From contig JAUYMS010000027.1 in NCBI GenBank assembly GCA_030698625.1, positions 1 through 39,780 on the forward strand: DNA of 39,780 nucleotides. The letters run 5' to 3'. Shown piece after piece: positions 24,709 through 33,192 of the stretch; the first letter of the stretch is position 1; each line of letters begins with the position of its first letter. The DNA is from Candidatus Omnitrophota bacterium (lineage in GTDB: Bacteria; Omnitrophota; Omnitrophia; Omnitrophales; Aquincolibacteriaceae). Position numbers and translations under genes: made by a program. The notes below the pieces were generated by a model. It was not told the DNA's origin, did no database searches, and worked only from the letters and a program-made list of their open reading frames with translations.

Positions 24709-26019
24709 TTAGGCCGGACGCTTCCGAAAAACTGCCAGAAAAAAACCGTCGGTGCTCTGCTCATGCGGCATCAGGCGATACTGCCCTTCGCCGGTCTTAC
24801 AATTCTCCAAGATCGGAACAACATCCCCATCAGGCTCTAAACCATCTCCCCCAGCCAAAAGCTTCTCAACCACACCTTCATTTTCGGCGCGGTCGAGTGA
24901 GCAGGTAATGTAGTAGAGTTTGCCACCTTTCTTGAGGCGGGGCAACGCCTTTTCGATGATGTCCAGTTGCCTTTCGGGATAGCTTTCGAAATCTTTTTCC
25001 TGCAGCCGCCACTTAAGATCCGGATTCCGGCGAATGGTGCCGGTGCCGCTACAGGGAACATCTATCATGATTTTATCGAACCCATCTCTAATCTCGGTAA
25101 TCTCATCGAGTCGATCCGGAACAACAATTCGAATATTGGTCGCCCCCGCACGTTTCGCCCTTTTTTCCAGATCTCTGAGCTTTCCCTCTCGAATATCACT
25201 CGCTACCACGCACCCTTTATTCTCCATAAGAGCCGCCGCAAGCAGCGCCTTCCCTCCGCCGCCGGCACAGGCATCCCAAACCCATTCGCCGGCACGCGGC
25301 CCTACCGCCTGCGTGATCAGTTGGCTTCCCTCATCCTGAATCTCTACATAACCTTTCTGAAACTCTTCGGTGCTTAGGAGATGAATCCTGTTGCGAAACA
25401 CCACGCCACAGTCAGAGCGTTTAGATGCTTCCACTGAAATGCCCTTGCTCTGAAACCGAGCCAGCAATTCATCGCGGCTCATTTTGCTCGGATTGACGCG
25501 TCCGACAAGCGGCGGGCGCTGATTCAGAGAACAAAGCAGAGCTACGGCCGGCGCATTCCCAAATTGTTCAAACCACCGTTTCACAAGCCAATCGGGAAAC
25601 GAGTAACGCGCGGCAGCCGCGTCTACCTCGGATTCAAAGCTTATATCCTCAGGGAGATCATGCGCCTTTATCCTCTCTTCGGATTTGAATCCGTCCGGCA
25701 GAACCGCCTGAGCACCCTCCTTATCAAGAATGCCTGCCAGCACGGCAGCAAGCGCAAGCATAGCCCCATCACGATCTTCCTCGGAACTCGAGTTCCCCAA
25801 TAGCTTTTCGGTCCAGATGTCTATGAATGTTTTGTGGCGATAGAGGGAAAAGATAACTTCGGAAAGAAAACGCCGGTCCCGCGATCCAAATTTTTTACGA
25901 TGTTGCAGAAAAAACTGCTTCACTCGGCGATCTGCAGGGGAATTGCTTCGTCCAAGCTCTAACCATAGTTCGCGGGCTGCCCGAAGCTGCGCTTGGAGGA
26001 TGTGTGTTTTATCTGTCAC
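24709..26019 (-). CDS. rsmB: 16S rRNA m5C methyltransferase, RsmB/NOP family
   Basis: An RNA m5C methyltransferase of about 436 residues. An N-terminal NusB-like helical domain (QAQLRAARELWLELG onward) is followed by the Rossmann core. VWDACAGGGGKALLAAAL is the SAM loop, DVPCSGTGTIRRNPDLKW holds the cysteine that helps product release, and YYITCSLDRAENEG holds the nucleophilic cysteine. The two-cysteine arrangement is characteristic. RsmB methylates C967 in E. coli 16S rRNA; other NOP-family members act elsewhere, so the exact site is inferred. The start is uncertain: I use the GTG at 26019, but a GTG at 26073 abuts a large inverted repeat, and neither has a good ribosome-binding site. Confidence 0.85.
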   Translation of the reverse strand: MTDKTHILQAQLRAARELWLELGRSNSPADRRVKQFFLQHRKKFGSRDRRFLSEVIFSLYRHKTFIDIWTEKLLGNSSSEEDRDGAMLALAAVLAGILDKEGAQAVLPDGFKSEERIKAHDLPEDISFESEVDAAAARYSFPDWLVKRWFEQFGNAPAVALLCSLNQRPPLVGRVNPSKMSRDELLARFQSKGISVEASKRSDCGVVFRNRIHLLSTEEFQKGYVEIQDEGSQLITQAVGPRAGEWVWDACAGGGGKALLAAALMENKGCVVASDIREGKLRDLEKRAKRAGATNIRIVVPDRLDEITEIRDGFDKIMIDVPCSGTGTIRRNPDLKWRLQEKDFESYPERQLDIIEKALPRLKKGGKLYYITCSLDRAENEGVVEKLLAGGDGLEPDGDVVPILENCKTGEGQYRLMPHEQSTDGFFLAVFRKRPA

Positions 26020-26072
26020 AGAAGACGGGGCTAATGCACCATAGGGTGGGGCAATCGAAGCACACAGCAGCA

Positions 26073-26123
26073 CTTATGACCCATAGCGTGGATCCCTACT
26101 ACTTTCACGCTATGGGCCATAAG
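26073..26123. repeat. 18-base inverted repeat, intergenic
   Basis: Arms CTTATGACCCATAGCGTG (26073-26090) and CACGCTATGGGCCATAAG (26106-26123) pair over 17 of 18 positions around a 15-base loop. It lies between the small membrane protein gene and rsmB. There is no T-run on either side, so it is a poor terminator. A palindromic repeat element or an mRNA-processing or stability hairpin is more likely. Confidence 0.85.
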
Positions 26124-26148
26124 TTATTACTGTAAAAAGACTTATATC

Positions 26149-26607
26149 TTAACCTTGATAGGCCTGTTCACCGGCTGATTGAATGCGATTGCGAATATCG
26201 CTCTGCGTGGTTTGGTCTCTGGAAAAGCGGCGTTCACGCGAAAGCTCAAGTGCCCTCTGGGCCTCAAGCATCTGCGCTTGTAACGCAGGATCCTGTTTGT
26301 TTTGCGCTCCTTTGTAGGCATCTGCCGCACTCCAGGCATGGTTTGCGATGAGCGGGCCGAGACCTGCCCAAATCACACCACCACCCACAACACCGCCCAA
26401 GATGGCAACGGTAGTAATAAGCCCTATTTCTACGGCAGCCATTACTTTTGACTTGGTGCTACCGAGCTCGCCATTCATAGCCTGTCCGGTTGTCGGGAGC
26501 AACAACGACGCACCTGCCTCCCTAGCCCCGATCGCATAGACTGACGGCGATTGCACAGCCACCAGCATTAATACCGCCATCGCGGTTGACAACGATTTGA
26601 TTTTCAT
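26149..26607 (-). CDS. small inner-membrane protein with signal sequence (DUF5683-like?)
   Basis: A 152-residue protein with a signal sequence or first helix at 1-25 (ending SPSVYA). SLLLPTTGQAMNGELGSTKSK follows at about 34-54, and a glycine-rich hydrophobic segment lies at about 58-88. The LLPxxGQxxNGE motif before a membrane helix resembles the small DUF5683/TM2-like proteins, but I cannot confirm the family. The C-terminal 50 residues are charged and helical and contain many Gln/Arg. It has a perfect AGGAGG site 6 bases before ATG and a consensus promoter, so it is probably strongly expressed. Function unknown. Confidence 0.7.
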   Translation of the reverse strand: MKIKSLSTAMAVLMLVAVQSPSVYAIGAREAGASLLLPTTGQAMNGELGSTKSKVMAAVEIGLITTVAILGGVVGGGVIWAGLGPLIANHAWSAADAYKGAQNKQDPALQAQMLEAQRALELSRERRFSRDQTTQSDIRNRIQSAGEQAYQG

Positions 26608-26678
26608 TGAAACCTCCTGGGGTCAACTAACACTAGAAAACATTCCCTACGCTTAACTAATCGGCTTCGTGGAATAGG

Positions 26679-26707
26679 ATCTTAAATTGTTTTTTTTTAT
26701 TTGTCAA
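26679..26707 (-). promoter_or_regulatory. strong sigma-70-type promoter
   Basis: Minus strand: TTGACA (26702-26707), a 17-base A-rich spacer, and TAAGAT (26679-26684). The predicted leader is about 65 bases, up to the AGGAGG site of the small membrane protein gene at 26607. Confidence 0.75.
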
Positions 26708-26721
26708 TCGGAAGAGCTATT

Positions 26722-26746
26722 AAAAAATATCCCGCGGGCGCGAGGG
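26722..26746 (-). terminator. putative rho-independent terminator of pepA
   Basis: Minus strand: CCCTCGCGCCCGCGGG (26731-26746) can form a short G/C stem with one mismatch, followed by ATATTTTTT (26722-26730). It lies about 30 bases after the pepA stop and just upstream of the next promoter, where a terminator would be expected. Confidence 0.5.
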
Positions 26747-26774
26747 TTCTGCTATTACGTTTCCCCCAAAAAGA

Positions 26775-28280
26775 CTATTTCCAGTCAGAGAGGAGCTTGG
26801 TTACGAGCCGCACTCCGACACCGGTGGCGCCCTTGGGGCAATCGTAGCGAGGGACATCGCACCAGGCCGTGCCTGCGATATCAAGGTGCACCCAGGGGGT
26901 TTTCTCCGGAACGAATTCCTGCAGGAATTTGGCGGCCGTGATGGTGCCCCCGTGGGGACCTCCGATGTTGTTGAGGTCGGCATGATTGCCCTTAATCATT
27001 TCGCGGTAATCGTCCCACATAGGCAATTCCCAGCATCGTTCACCGGTTTGTTCCCCCGCTTTTTTGACGCGCGCGGCAAATTTCTCATCGTTGGTCATGA
27101 GCCCGATGGCTTTATCACCAAATGTATAAACGACGAGGCCGGTCAGCGTCGCCATATCGATAATGGCCTTCGGCTTAAACTTTGCCGCATACGACAACGC
27201 ATCTGCCAAAATCAAGCGGCCTTCGGCATCGGTATTGAGCACCTCTACGGTCTTTCCATTGTGCATGTGGACGATATCGCCGGGGCGCTGGGGATCTTCG
27301 GACACGTTGTTTTCGGCGGTAGGAGCAAGCCCCACTACGTGCACGGGGATTTTCAGGTCACTGATAACGCCCATGATGCCGATCACGGCGGCGGCGCCGG
27401 ACATGTCATATTTCATTTTGTCCATATCCTTTGCCGGCTTAATCGAAATACCGCCCGTATCAAAGGTAACACCTTTGCCGACAACACAGAAAGTGCCCTT
27501 GCTTTTGTAACGCTGACCGTATTCAAGCACGATGAGGGCCGGTGGGTTGATGCTTCCGCTTCCGACACCGAGAATGCCCCCCATCTTTAGTTTCTTGAGT
27601 TCGGCGGGACCGATGACTTTGCAGATGAACTTTTTCTCCAGAGCCAGCTTCTTTGCCCGGGCCGCAAGCGCGTTTGGTGTCATCACATTGGCCGGCTCAT
27701 TGATGAGGTCGCGCGTCAGCATGATACCGCGCGCTACGGAGAGTCCGTCTTTGACGCTTTTTTCTAGCGCGGCGGAATTCTGCTTCTTAAGAGTTAGAAA
27801 CTCGAGGGTGTCCTCCTTGCCGTTTTTCTTAGCATTCGGATCAGGAGACTTGTATCTGTTAAACTCATAGGCCGCCAATAACCAGATTTCGCCGAAGGTG
27901 CCGGCTGCGGTGGCTGGCTTTACGTCACCGTGACAAAAACTGTCGAGAAGAATACGCACGGTCTTCGCCTTGCGCGCCTTAGCAAGCTTTGAGACCTGCC
28001 CTACAACCTTGCGGAGACCCAAGGTCGCGTAATCTTTTTTGGCGCCAAGACCCAGAATCACAACCTCAGAGGCTTCATGATTGCTGTCGTGAAACAGCGC
28101 AAAACTTTCCCCGACTTTACCGGAAAAATGGTCCATGGAAGCCACTTTCTGAAAAGTGCGCGCAAATTCGGACTCCAGGCTGTGAATTTCTTTGGGTAAG
28201 CGGTCCTTTTCAAAGGACCCGATAACAAAAAGGTCTGCGGGTTTACGGCGGCTAGTAACATTAAGTAAGGCTGTTTTCAT
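26775..28280 (-). CDS. pepA: leucyl aminopeptidase (M17)
   Basis: A 501-residue cytosolic M17 aminopeptidase, a two-zinc hexameric enzyme that removes N-terminal residues from peptides. The family signature NTDAEGRL is at 349-356. VGKGVTFDTGGISIKPAKDMDKMKYDMSG carries the metal-binding Lys and Asp residues (given here as two adjoining parts, GKGVTFDTGG and KDMDKMKYDMSG). MATLTG and the GGTITAAKFLQEFVP tail complete the catalytic domain, and the N-terminal 170 residues are the usual macro-like domain. GGAGG lies 6 bases before ATG, behind an extended -10 promoter. In some bacteria PepA also binds DNA; nothing here tests that. Confidence 0.95.
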   Translation of the reverse strand: MKTALLNVTSRRKPADLFVIGSFEKDRLPKEIHSLESEFARTFQKVASMDHFSGKVGESFALFHDSNHEASEVVILGLGAKKDYATLGLRKVVGQVSKLAKARKAKTVRILLDSFCHGDVKPATAAGTFGEIWLLAAYEFNRYKSPDPNAKKNGKEDTLEFLTLKKQNSAALEKSVKDGLSVARGIMLTRDLINEPANVMTPNALAARAKKLALEKKFICKVIGPAELKKLKMGGILGVGSGSINPPALIVLEYGQRYKSKGTFCVVGKGVTFDTGGISIKPAKDMDKMKYDMSGAAAVIGIMGVISDLKIPVHVVGLAPTAENNVSEDPQRPGDIVHMHNGKTVEVLNTDAEGRLILADALSYAAKFKPKAIIDMATLTGLVVYTFGDKAIGLMTNDEKFAARVKKAGEQTGERCWELPMWDDYREMIKGNHADLNNIGGPHGGTITAAKFLQEFVPEKTPWVHLDIAGTAWCDVPRYDCPKGATGVGVRLVTKLLSDWK

Positions 28281-28307
28281 AATTTCCTCCGGTAGATTAG
28301 AAAGTGA

Positions 28308-28316
28308 ATTATAGCA
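28308..28316 (-). promoter_or_regulatory. extended -10 promoter of pepA
   Basis: Minus strand TGCTATAAT (28308-28316) is a TGn-extended -10 element about 28 bases upstream of the pepA ATG. No good -35 is seen, as is normal for extended -10 promoters. The same 80-base gap must also serve the divergent gene at 28361, for which only a weak TAGAAT (28327-28332) is visible. Confidence 0.55.
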
Positions 28317-28360
28317 CGATTTCGGCTAGAATAGGATCCTTCAATTTAGGAGCATATGAC

Positions 28361-28948
28361 GTGGCGACAAAACCCAAAACGACGGGGACTCAAACCGTAT
28401 TCTGGTGGATCATTTGGATCACCCTTACGATTGCGTCTTTTTTTATCGGTGCAGCATTCTGGACACCCATCATTGCCGATCACTTCGGATCGATTCGCGG
28501 TTCCAAGGCTGCCTTTGCTTGGGTTGCGGCAGTATTCGGAACCTGGCTGATTGTTTTGGTCCCGCTCATCATTGTCATGTACCAAAAGGTCGACAAGGCC
28601 TATGAGGACGTCCGTATACGCCGCGAAAACGCAGCCCTCGTCTTTCGTAGCATTAGCATCGACAAAGCAAAGAGATTACTGCCGGCCCAATTACGGGATA
28701 AGATTCGAGGGGTCCCGCCGTCCATCGAACGAGGTCATCTCGTCAATGTCGTGTTGAAAGACGGGCGGCAGATTCCGAATGTCTTCATTGCTGATTGCAA
28801 AGAAATTCTTGGGATTTACGACTATACGGAATATCCGTTTTCGGGAGATGAGATTCACGACATCGAGGTTGTGGACTTAGCCCACCCTCCCCAGTTTCGT
28901 CAATCTCAGTGGCTGCGGTTAGACGGAGTTTCGCTCGGATCTTCCTGA
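28361..28948 (+). CDS. hypothetical two-TM membrane protein
   Basis: A 195-residue protein of unknown function. Two membrane helices lie at about 13-35 (FWWIIWITLTIASFFIGAAF) and 49-75. A charged helix (YQKVDKAYEDVRIRRENAAL) follows. The cytoplasmic C-terminal domain of about 105 residues has a short beta-rich segment around VNVVLKDGRQIPNVFIADC, which could be a small ligand- or RNA-binding fold. I start at the GTG at 28361 because AGGAG lies 8 bases upstream; an ATG four bases earlier is out of frame. The 3' end overlaps the convergent ferredoxin gene by 43 bases. Confidence 0.65.
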   Translation: MATKPKTTGTQTVFWWIIWITLTIASFFIGAAFWTPIIADHFGSIRGSKAAFAWVAAVFGTWLIVLVPLIIVMYQKVDKAYEDVRIRRENAALVFRSISIDKAKRLLPAQLRDKIRGVPPSIERGHLVNVVLKDGRQIPNVFIADCKEILGIYDYTEYPFSGDEIHDIEVVDLAHPPQFRQSQWLRLDGVSLGSS

Positions 28949-29286
28949 GTCTTTTGATTGCAAATGCTCTTCAGCGTCAGCGACGGGGCCTTTTCAATCC
29001 CTTCCGCATAATCAAACATGGGAATGGTATCCCAAGGACAATGTTTGGCGCAAAGAGCGCATCCGATACAGCGGTCGATGTCCACTTCCACGGTTTGCTG
29101 AAACTGCGCGAAGTCCGCACCGGGAACAATTTCGATGCAATCCACAGGACAAAAAACGATACACGCTTCGCACCCCGTACAGCCGTGCTGATCGATGACT
29201 GCCAACTGTCGGGGTTCGCGCTTTCGCTCGGGCTTCTTAGCAATTTGAGGGGGCCTTGCGCCCTTTCGTGCTGTATTCTCAGTCAT
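28906..29286 (-). CDS. 2[4Fe-4S] ferredoxin-type protein
   Basis: A 126-residue iron-sulfur protein. Cluster 1 ligands are Cys36, 39, 42 and 46 (CTGCEACIVFCP) and cluster 2 ligands are Cys73, 76, 79 and 83 (CIGCALCAKHCPWD). It resembles the soluble ferredoxin domain of RnfB-like and other low-potential electron carriers, with a basic 30-residue N-terminus and a 35-residue tail. There is no membrane anchor. It follows glmS by 35 bases but has no functional tie to it that I can see. Its partner redox enzyme is not in the window. Confidence 0.85.
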   Translation of the reverse strand: MTENTARKGARPPQIAKKPERKREPRQLAVIDQHGCTGCEACIVFCPVDCIEIVPGADFAQFQQTVEVDIDRCIGCALCAKHCPWDTIPMFDYAEGIEKAPSLTLKSICNQKTQEDPSETPSNRSH

Positions 29287-29321
29287 GGGCTGAACATAAT
29301 AACACAGAGCACCGCTGGGGT

Positions 29322-31163
29322 CTATTCCACGGTTACCGATTTGGCTAAATTGCGGGGCTGATCAACATCGCGTTTGTTGAAAACGGCAATCTTATAGGCA
29401 AAAAGCTGCAGCGGAAGAACTGTTAAAATTGGGCTAAAAACCTCTTCTGTCTTGGGGATGCAAAAGATCTCGTCGGCCAGTTTCTCCAGGCGTTTATCCC
29501 CCTCAGTCCCGATCGCAATAATCATCCCATCGCGGGCCCGGATCTCCTCAATATTGGAAAGCATCTTTTCATAAGTTCTTGAACGGGGGGCCATGCAAAT
29601 CACCAATTGCTCGTGATCGATAAGCGCAATGGGCCCATGCTTCATCTCCCCTGCTGCGTAACCGTGAGCGTGGGCATACGTGATTTCCTTGAGCTTGAGG
29701 GCCCCTTCCAAGGCCGTTGGGAAATTGTAGCCACGGCCGATGTAGAGAAAATTTCGGCGATGATAATGCTGGCGCGCGCTCTTTTCAATAGCCGCTTCTT
29801 GTTTAAGAACCTTTCGAGCCGCCGCAGGCAGCTTTCGGAGCTCGGCAATCATTCGTTTAAGTTCTTTTTTCGTAATCGTTCCCTTCAACTGGGCGAGATA
29901 GAGCGTGAGAAAAGCCAGCGTCGCAAGCTGAGCGGTATAGGCCTTTGTCGAAGCCACGCCGATCTCCGGACCCGCATGCGTATAGACAACGGCATCTGAT
30001 TCGCGCGCAATCGTACTGCCGACGACGTTGACCACAGCCAAGGTCATCGCGCCCTTTTGCTTCGCCTCACGCATCGCAGCAAGGGTATCTGCCGTTTCGC
30101 CCGATTGCGTTATCAAAATTACCAGGTCGTCTTTATTCAGAATAGGATCTTCGTATCGAAACTCGCTCGAAACGGTTGCCTCTGCGGGCAGACGAGCATA
30201 TTTGCCCATCATGTAATTGCCCACCATCCCTGCATGATAAGCCGTGCCGCAACTGACCAGGTAGATGTTCTTAATGCGCTTGAGTTTTTTGTCCATACCG
30301 GGCGATAGGGTATCAAAGTAGACGTTCCCTCTTCGATTGAGCCGTTTCTGAATTGCCGCTGAAAGCACCTGCGGCTGCTCATGGATTTCTTTGATCATGA
30401 AATGCGGGTAGCCGCCCTTCTCTGCCTGTGAAATATCCCAGTCGATATGAACCGTAGCGCGCTTGACGGTCTTTCTCGTTTTCAGAGAACGGAGCACCAC
30501 TTTATCGCGGCTAACCACCCCGTACTCATCGTCCTCCAAGTAAATAATACGACGGGTATATTCAAGGAGCGGCGTCACATCGCTGGCAATAAAGTTCTCT
30601 CCCTCACCGATTCCTAGACAAAGGGGGTTCGAGCGACGAAAGACGATCAGCTTTTCGGGTTCTTCGGCCGAGAGGACGACAAAAGCGAAAAAACCCTCAA
30701 GTCGCAAAACGGCTTTTCGGAAGGCCTCTTCGAGGCTGTGGTTCTTGTAATAATGTCCAATAAGATTGGCGGCGACTTCCGTATCCGTTTCCGAGTGGAA
30801 CTTAACTCCCTTACGCTGCAGCTCCTTTTTGAGCACGGCATAGTTTTCGATAATGCCGTTGTGGACAAGCGCAATTCTGCCGGATGCATCTTGGTGGGGA
30901 TGGGCGTTATCGCGCGAAGGAACACCGTGCGTGGCCCAGCGAGTATGCCCAATTCCGATGCGAGAATGAAGATCAAAACCTTGCAGTTGCTCCTTCAGAC
31001 GCGCTAACTTCCCCTGCTCTTTAACGACGAAGAGGCTTTCCCGCTGACCGTTCAGGCAGGCAATTCCGGCCGAATCATACCCCCGGTATTCCAGGCGCTC
31101 GAGTCCGTTTACTAGGATAGGGATAGCGCTACGGCTCCCTATATAACCGACAATTCCACACAT
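29322..31163 (-). CDS. glmS: glutamine--fructose-6-phosphate aminotransferase (isomerizing)
   Basis: A full-length 613-residue GlmS, which makes glucosamine-6-phosphate from fructose-6-phosphate and glutamine, the entry to UDP-GlcNAc for peptidoglycan, lipid A and capsules. Cys2 of MCGIVGYIGS is the glutaminase nucleophile, and RLEYRGYDSAGIA, GHTRWATHG and HNGIIENY complete that domain. Two SIS domains follow, with SCGTAYHAGMVG, TQSGETADTLAA and AAGEMKHGPIALID. The C-terminus ends NLAKSVTVE as expected. The leader is about 65 bases from a TATAAT at 31229-31234. It is too short for a glmS ribozyme, but contains a 7-bp hairpin. Confidence 0.97.
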   Translation of the reverse strand: MCGIVGYIGSRSAIPILVNGLERLEYRGYDSAGIACLNGQRESLFVVKEQGKLARLKEQLQGFDLHSRIGIGHTRWATHGVPSRDNAHPHQDASGRIALVHNGIIENYAVLKKELQRKGVKFHSETDTEVAANLIGHYYKNHSLEEAFRKAVLRLEGFFAFVVLSAEEPEKLIVFRRSNPLCLGIGEGENFIASDVTPLLEYTRRIIYLEDDEYGVVSRDKVVLRSLKTRKTVKRATVHIDWDISQAEKGGYPHFMIKEIHEQPQVLSAAIQKRLNRRGNVYFDTLSPGMDKKLKRIKNIYLVSCGTAYHAGMVGNYMMGKYARLPAEATVSSEFRYEDPILNKDDLVILITQSGETADTLAAMREAKQKGAMTLAVVNVVGSTIARESDAVVYTHAGPEIGVASTKAYTAQLATLAFLTLYLAQLKGTITKKELKRMIAELRKLPAAARKVLKQEAAIEKSARQHYHRRNFLYIGRGYNFPTALEGALKLKEITYAHAHGYAAGEMKHGPIALIDHEQLVICMAPRSRTYEKMLSNIEEIRARDGMIIAIGTEGDKRLEKLADEIFCIPKTEEVFSPILTVLPLQLFAYKIAVFNKRDVDQPRNLAKSVTVE

Positions 31164-31201
31164 TCCAGTTCTTCCGTTTTTTTGAGATTAAAAGGCGGCC
31201 C

Positions 31202-31220
31202 ACGTCGACGATTTCGACGT
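31202..31220 (-). promoter_or_regulatory. hairpin in the glmS 5' leader
   Basis: ACGTCGA (31202-31208) and TCGACGT (31214-31220) form a perfect 7-bp stem with a 5-base loop, about 40 bases upstream of the glmS ATG. It may affect mRNA stability or translation. There is no T-run. Confidence 0.4.
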
Positions 31221-31319
31221 CTGAGGAAATTATACCCGCTGGATTATCGTTTTGACAGGCCATTTTAGATACATTAGTATAATCGCTTCGGCTACGATCA
31301 CTAACAGAAGGGGCCCTTT

Positions 31320-31964
31320 GTGAGAGAACGACGCAAAAATTTTCTTATCAATAAACCGCATCAATTCCGGTTTATGGCCTATCTGACGCTCCCCCTTCTG
31401 GTAATCTGTTGTATTACAATGCTGGGTCTGTATTTCGGTGTTTGGGGCAGCGTCCTCGACGCGTTTTCCGATGAGCGCATCCGCAATGACCTGCTCTTAG
31501 CATCACGACTCACCGAATACGAGCAGGCCCGCCATCCGGTTCCCAATGAGATTTCCTCGTTATCATTTTTTCAGCAGGCAAAGCGCCTTAGCCAAAGACA
31601 GCGTGAGATTTTTAAAGAAATTCTTAATGACACCAACCGGAAGCTATTTCCCAAATTCGTACTGATTCTTTTCTTCATAGGCTGGGGCTCAATCTATGTT
31701 TCCCACAAAATTGCCGGGCCACTTTATCACTTCAATCGGGTTCTCTCCGAGATCGACAACGGCAATCTACGTGTCCGCGTCAATCTTCGCCAGGGTGACG
31801 AGGCCCGATTTTTAGGCGAACGCTTCAGCCAATCAATCGAGAAACTCGATTTAACCTTCTGCAGACTCAAAAATATCATCCGGGAAAACGAAGCCAGCCC
31901 GGAACACATGACTGCCCGCCTGAAGGAAGAACTTTCCAAAATCAAAACCAGTGATCATACGTAA
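31320..31964 (+). CDS. HAMP-domain membrane protein without output domain
   Basis: A 214-residue inner-membrane protein. TM1 is at about 18-41, a periplasmic segment at 42-107 follows, and TM2 is at about 108-127. A HAMP linker runs from about 128 to 180 (HKIAGPLYHFNRVLSEIDNG, then LRVRVNLRQGDEARFLGERF). The protein ends about 30 residues later without a kinase, cyclase or chemotaxis domain, so it may pass a periplasmic signal to a separate partner. The start is GTG at 31320 behind AAGGGG. A perfect TATAAT (31278-31283) lies about 40 bases upstream, but the nearest TTGACA is 20 bases away. Its end overlaps the glycosidase gene by 14 bases. Confidence 0.78.
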   Translation: MRERRKNFLINKPHQFRFMAYLTLPLLVICCITMLGLYFGVWGSVLDAFSDERIRNDLLLASRLTEYEQARHPVPNEISSLSFFQQAKRLSQRQREIFKEILNDTNRKLFPKFVLILFFIGWGSIYVSHKIAGPLYHFNRVLSEIDNGNLRVRVNLRQGDEARFLGERFSQSIEKLDLTFCRLKNIIRENEASPEHMTARLKEELSKIKTSDHT

Positions 31965-33192
31965 ACTTCTATGCTTTTGGCTTGTGCTCGCATGCGGCAC
32001 GGCCAATCTATATGCCTTCACCCCCCAACCCAGTGATATCGCCCTGCTCGAGAAGATTGAGAAGGATAGTCTGAATTATTTCGTCCGGATGTCTGACAAG
32101 GTCTCCGGGTTGACTCGCGATTCTTCGAGACCGGGATCGCCGGCTTCAATTGCCGCAACCGGATTTGCTCTCGCCGCCATTGCGATTGGAGGTGCGCGCG
32201 GCTGGGTCCCCGAAGATTACGCCTACGAACAACTCCGCAAGACTCTAAAAAACCTCCTGACAAAGGCACAACACCGCAAAGGGTTTTTCTATCACTTTCT
32301 GGACGCTCGAAGCGGCAGGAGAGTATGGGAATCCGAGGCCTCTTCGATTGACACGGCATTACTGATCGCTGGGGCGCTTTTGGCGGGAGAATACTATCCG
32401 GGGACAGATGTTGAGCGCATGGCTCGCGCCTTATACGAGAGGGTGGATTGGAAGTGGATGATGAACAGCTCGGACCTTATTTGCATGGGTTGGAAGCCGG
32501 AATCAGGCTTTCTTCCCTACTATTGGGATCAGTACAGCGAACACCTGATTTTACAAGCACTCGCCATAGGATCACCGACCCACCCAGTCGCCCCAGAGAC
32601 CTGGCAGTCGTGGCTTCGCAATCGTGATGACTATCGCGGGATCTCCGTCCTCTATTCTTTCTCGGGCAGTCTCTTTACGTATCAATACGCCCACGCCTTC
32701 ATCGATTTCAAAGAACTCAATGATCGCAGCGTTAATTATTTTGAAAACTCCAAAGCGGCGACGATGGCCAACAGAAACTACTCCTTGGAGTCTCGTGCCC
32801 AATATCAATCTTATTCGGAAGCGTCGTGGGGGCTTTCCGCATCACTTGGTCCTGGCGGCTATAAGGCGTACGGTGCCAAACCCGGCCAAGGCCTGCACGA
32901 CGGAACCGTCGCGCCTCATGCCGCGATTTCGTCAATCGTTTTTACCCCGGAAGAATCCATACGTGCCGCACGTTTCATGTATGACGAGCATGGCGAGAAA
33001 CTCTATGGACATTTTGGATTTAAGGATGCCTTCAACCTTGACAAGCGATGGTGGGCGAGCGAATACCTCGGTATCGACCAGGGAATTACAGTGTTAATGC
33101 TTGAGAACTTTCTTCAGGATGGCATCTTGTGGCAGAAGTTCATGCGTCTCAGATCGATCCAGAAATGGATCAAACTCTGTAAGCTCGGCTAA
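31951..33192 (+). CDS. secreted glucoamylase-family (PF10091/GH144-like) protein
   Basis: A 413-residue exported alpha/alpha-barrel protein. Residues 1-22 form a signal peptide. Family blocks are GLTRDSSRPGSPASIAATGF, KGFFYHFLDARSGRRVWESE, SSIDTALLIAGALLAGEYY, GWKPESGFLPYYWDQYSEHL, SLFTYQYAHAFIDF, GPGGYKAYGAKPGQGLHDGT and YLGIDQGITVLMLENFLQDG. These blocks define the putative glucoamylase family to which endo-beta-1,2-glucanases (GH144) belong, so a periplasmic beta-1,2-glucan or related glucan substrate is plausible but unproven. The GTG start overlaps the HAMP gene by 14 bases. The 3' end overlaps the convergent flgM-like gene by 4. Confidence 0.85.
   Translation: MIIRKLLCFWLVLACGTANLYAFTPQPSDIALLEKIEKDSLNYFVRMSDKVSGLTRDSSRPGSPASIAATGFALAAIAIGGARGWVPEDYAYEQLRKTLKNLLTKAQHRKGFFYHFLDARSGRRVWESEASSIDTALLIAGALLAGEYYPGTDVERMARALYERVDWKWMMNSSDLICMGWKPESGFLPYYWDQYSEHLILQALAIGSPTHPVAPETWQSWLRNRDDYRGISVLYSFSGSLFTYQYAHAFIDFKELNDRSVNYFENSKAATMANRNYSLESRAQYQSYSEASWGLSASLGPGGYKAYGAKPGQGLHDGTVAPHAAISSIVFTPEESIRAARFMYDEHGEKLYGHFGFKDAFNLDKRWWASEYLGIDQGITVLMLENFLQDGILWQKFMRLRSIQKWIKLCKLG

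Noticed and set aside
26886-27590. Long open frame of 234 codons on the plus strand
   Set aside because: It lies wholly antisense to pepA, which has all family motifs. The antisense product has no recognisable domain and no ribosome-binding site; it is a codon-bias shadow.
31252-31283. Perfect TTGACA and TATAAT as the promoter of the HAMP gene
   Set aside because: They are 20 bases apart, too far for normal sigma-70 recognition. The TATAAT may still act with a weaker -35, so I did not list the pair as a promoter.
31164-31319. glmS ribozyme in the leader of glmS
   Set aside because: The leader from the best -10 to the ATG is about 65 bases, too short for the ribozyme. No conserved core is seen; only one simple hairpin is present.
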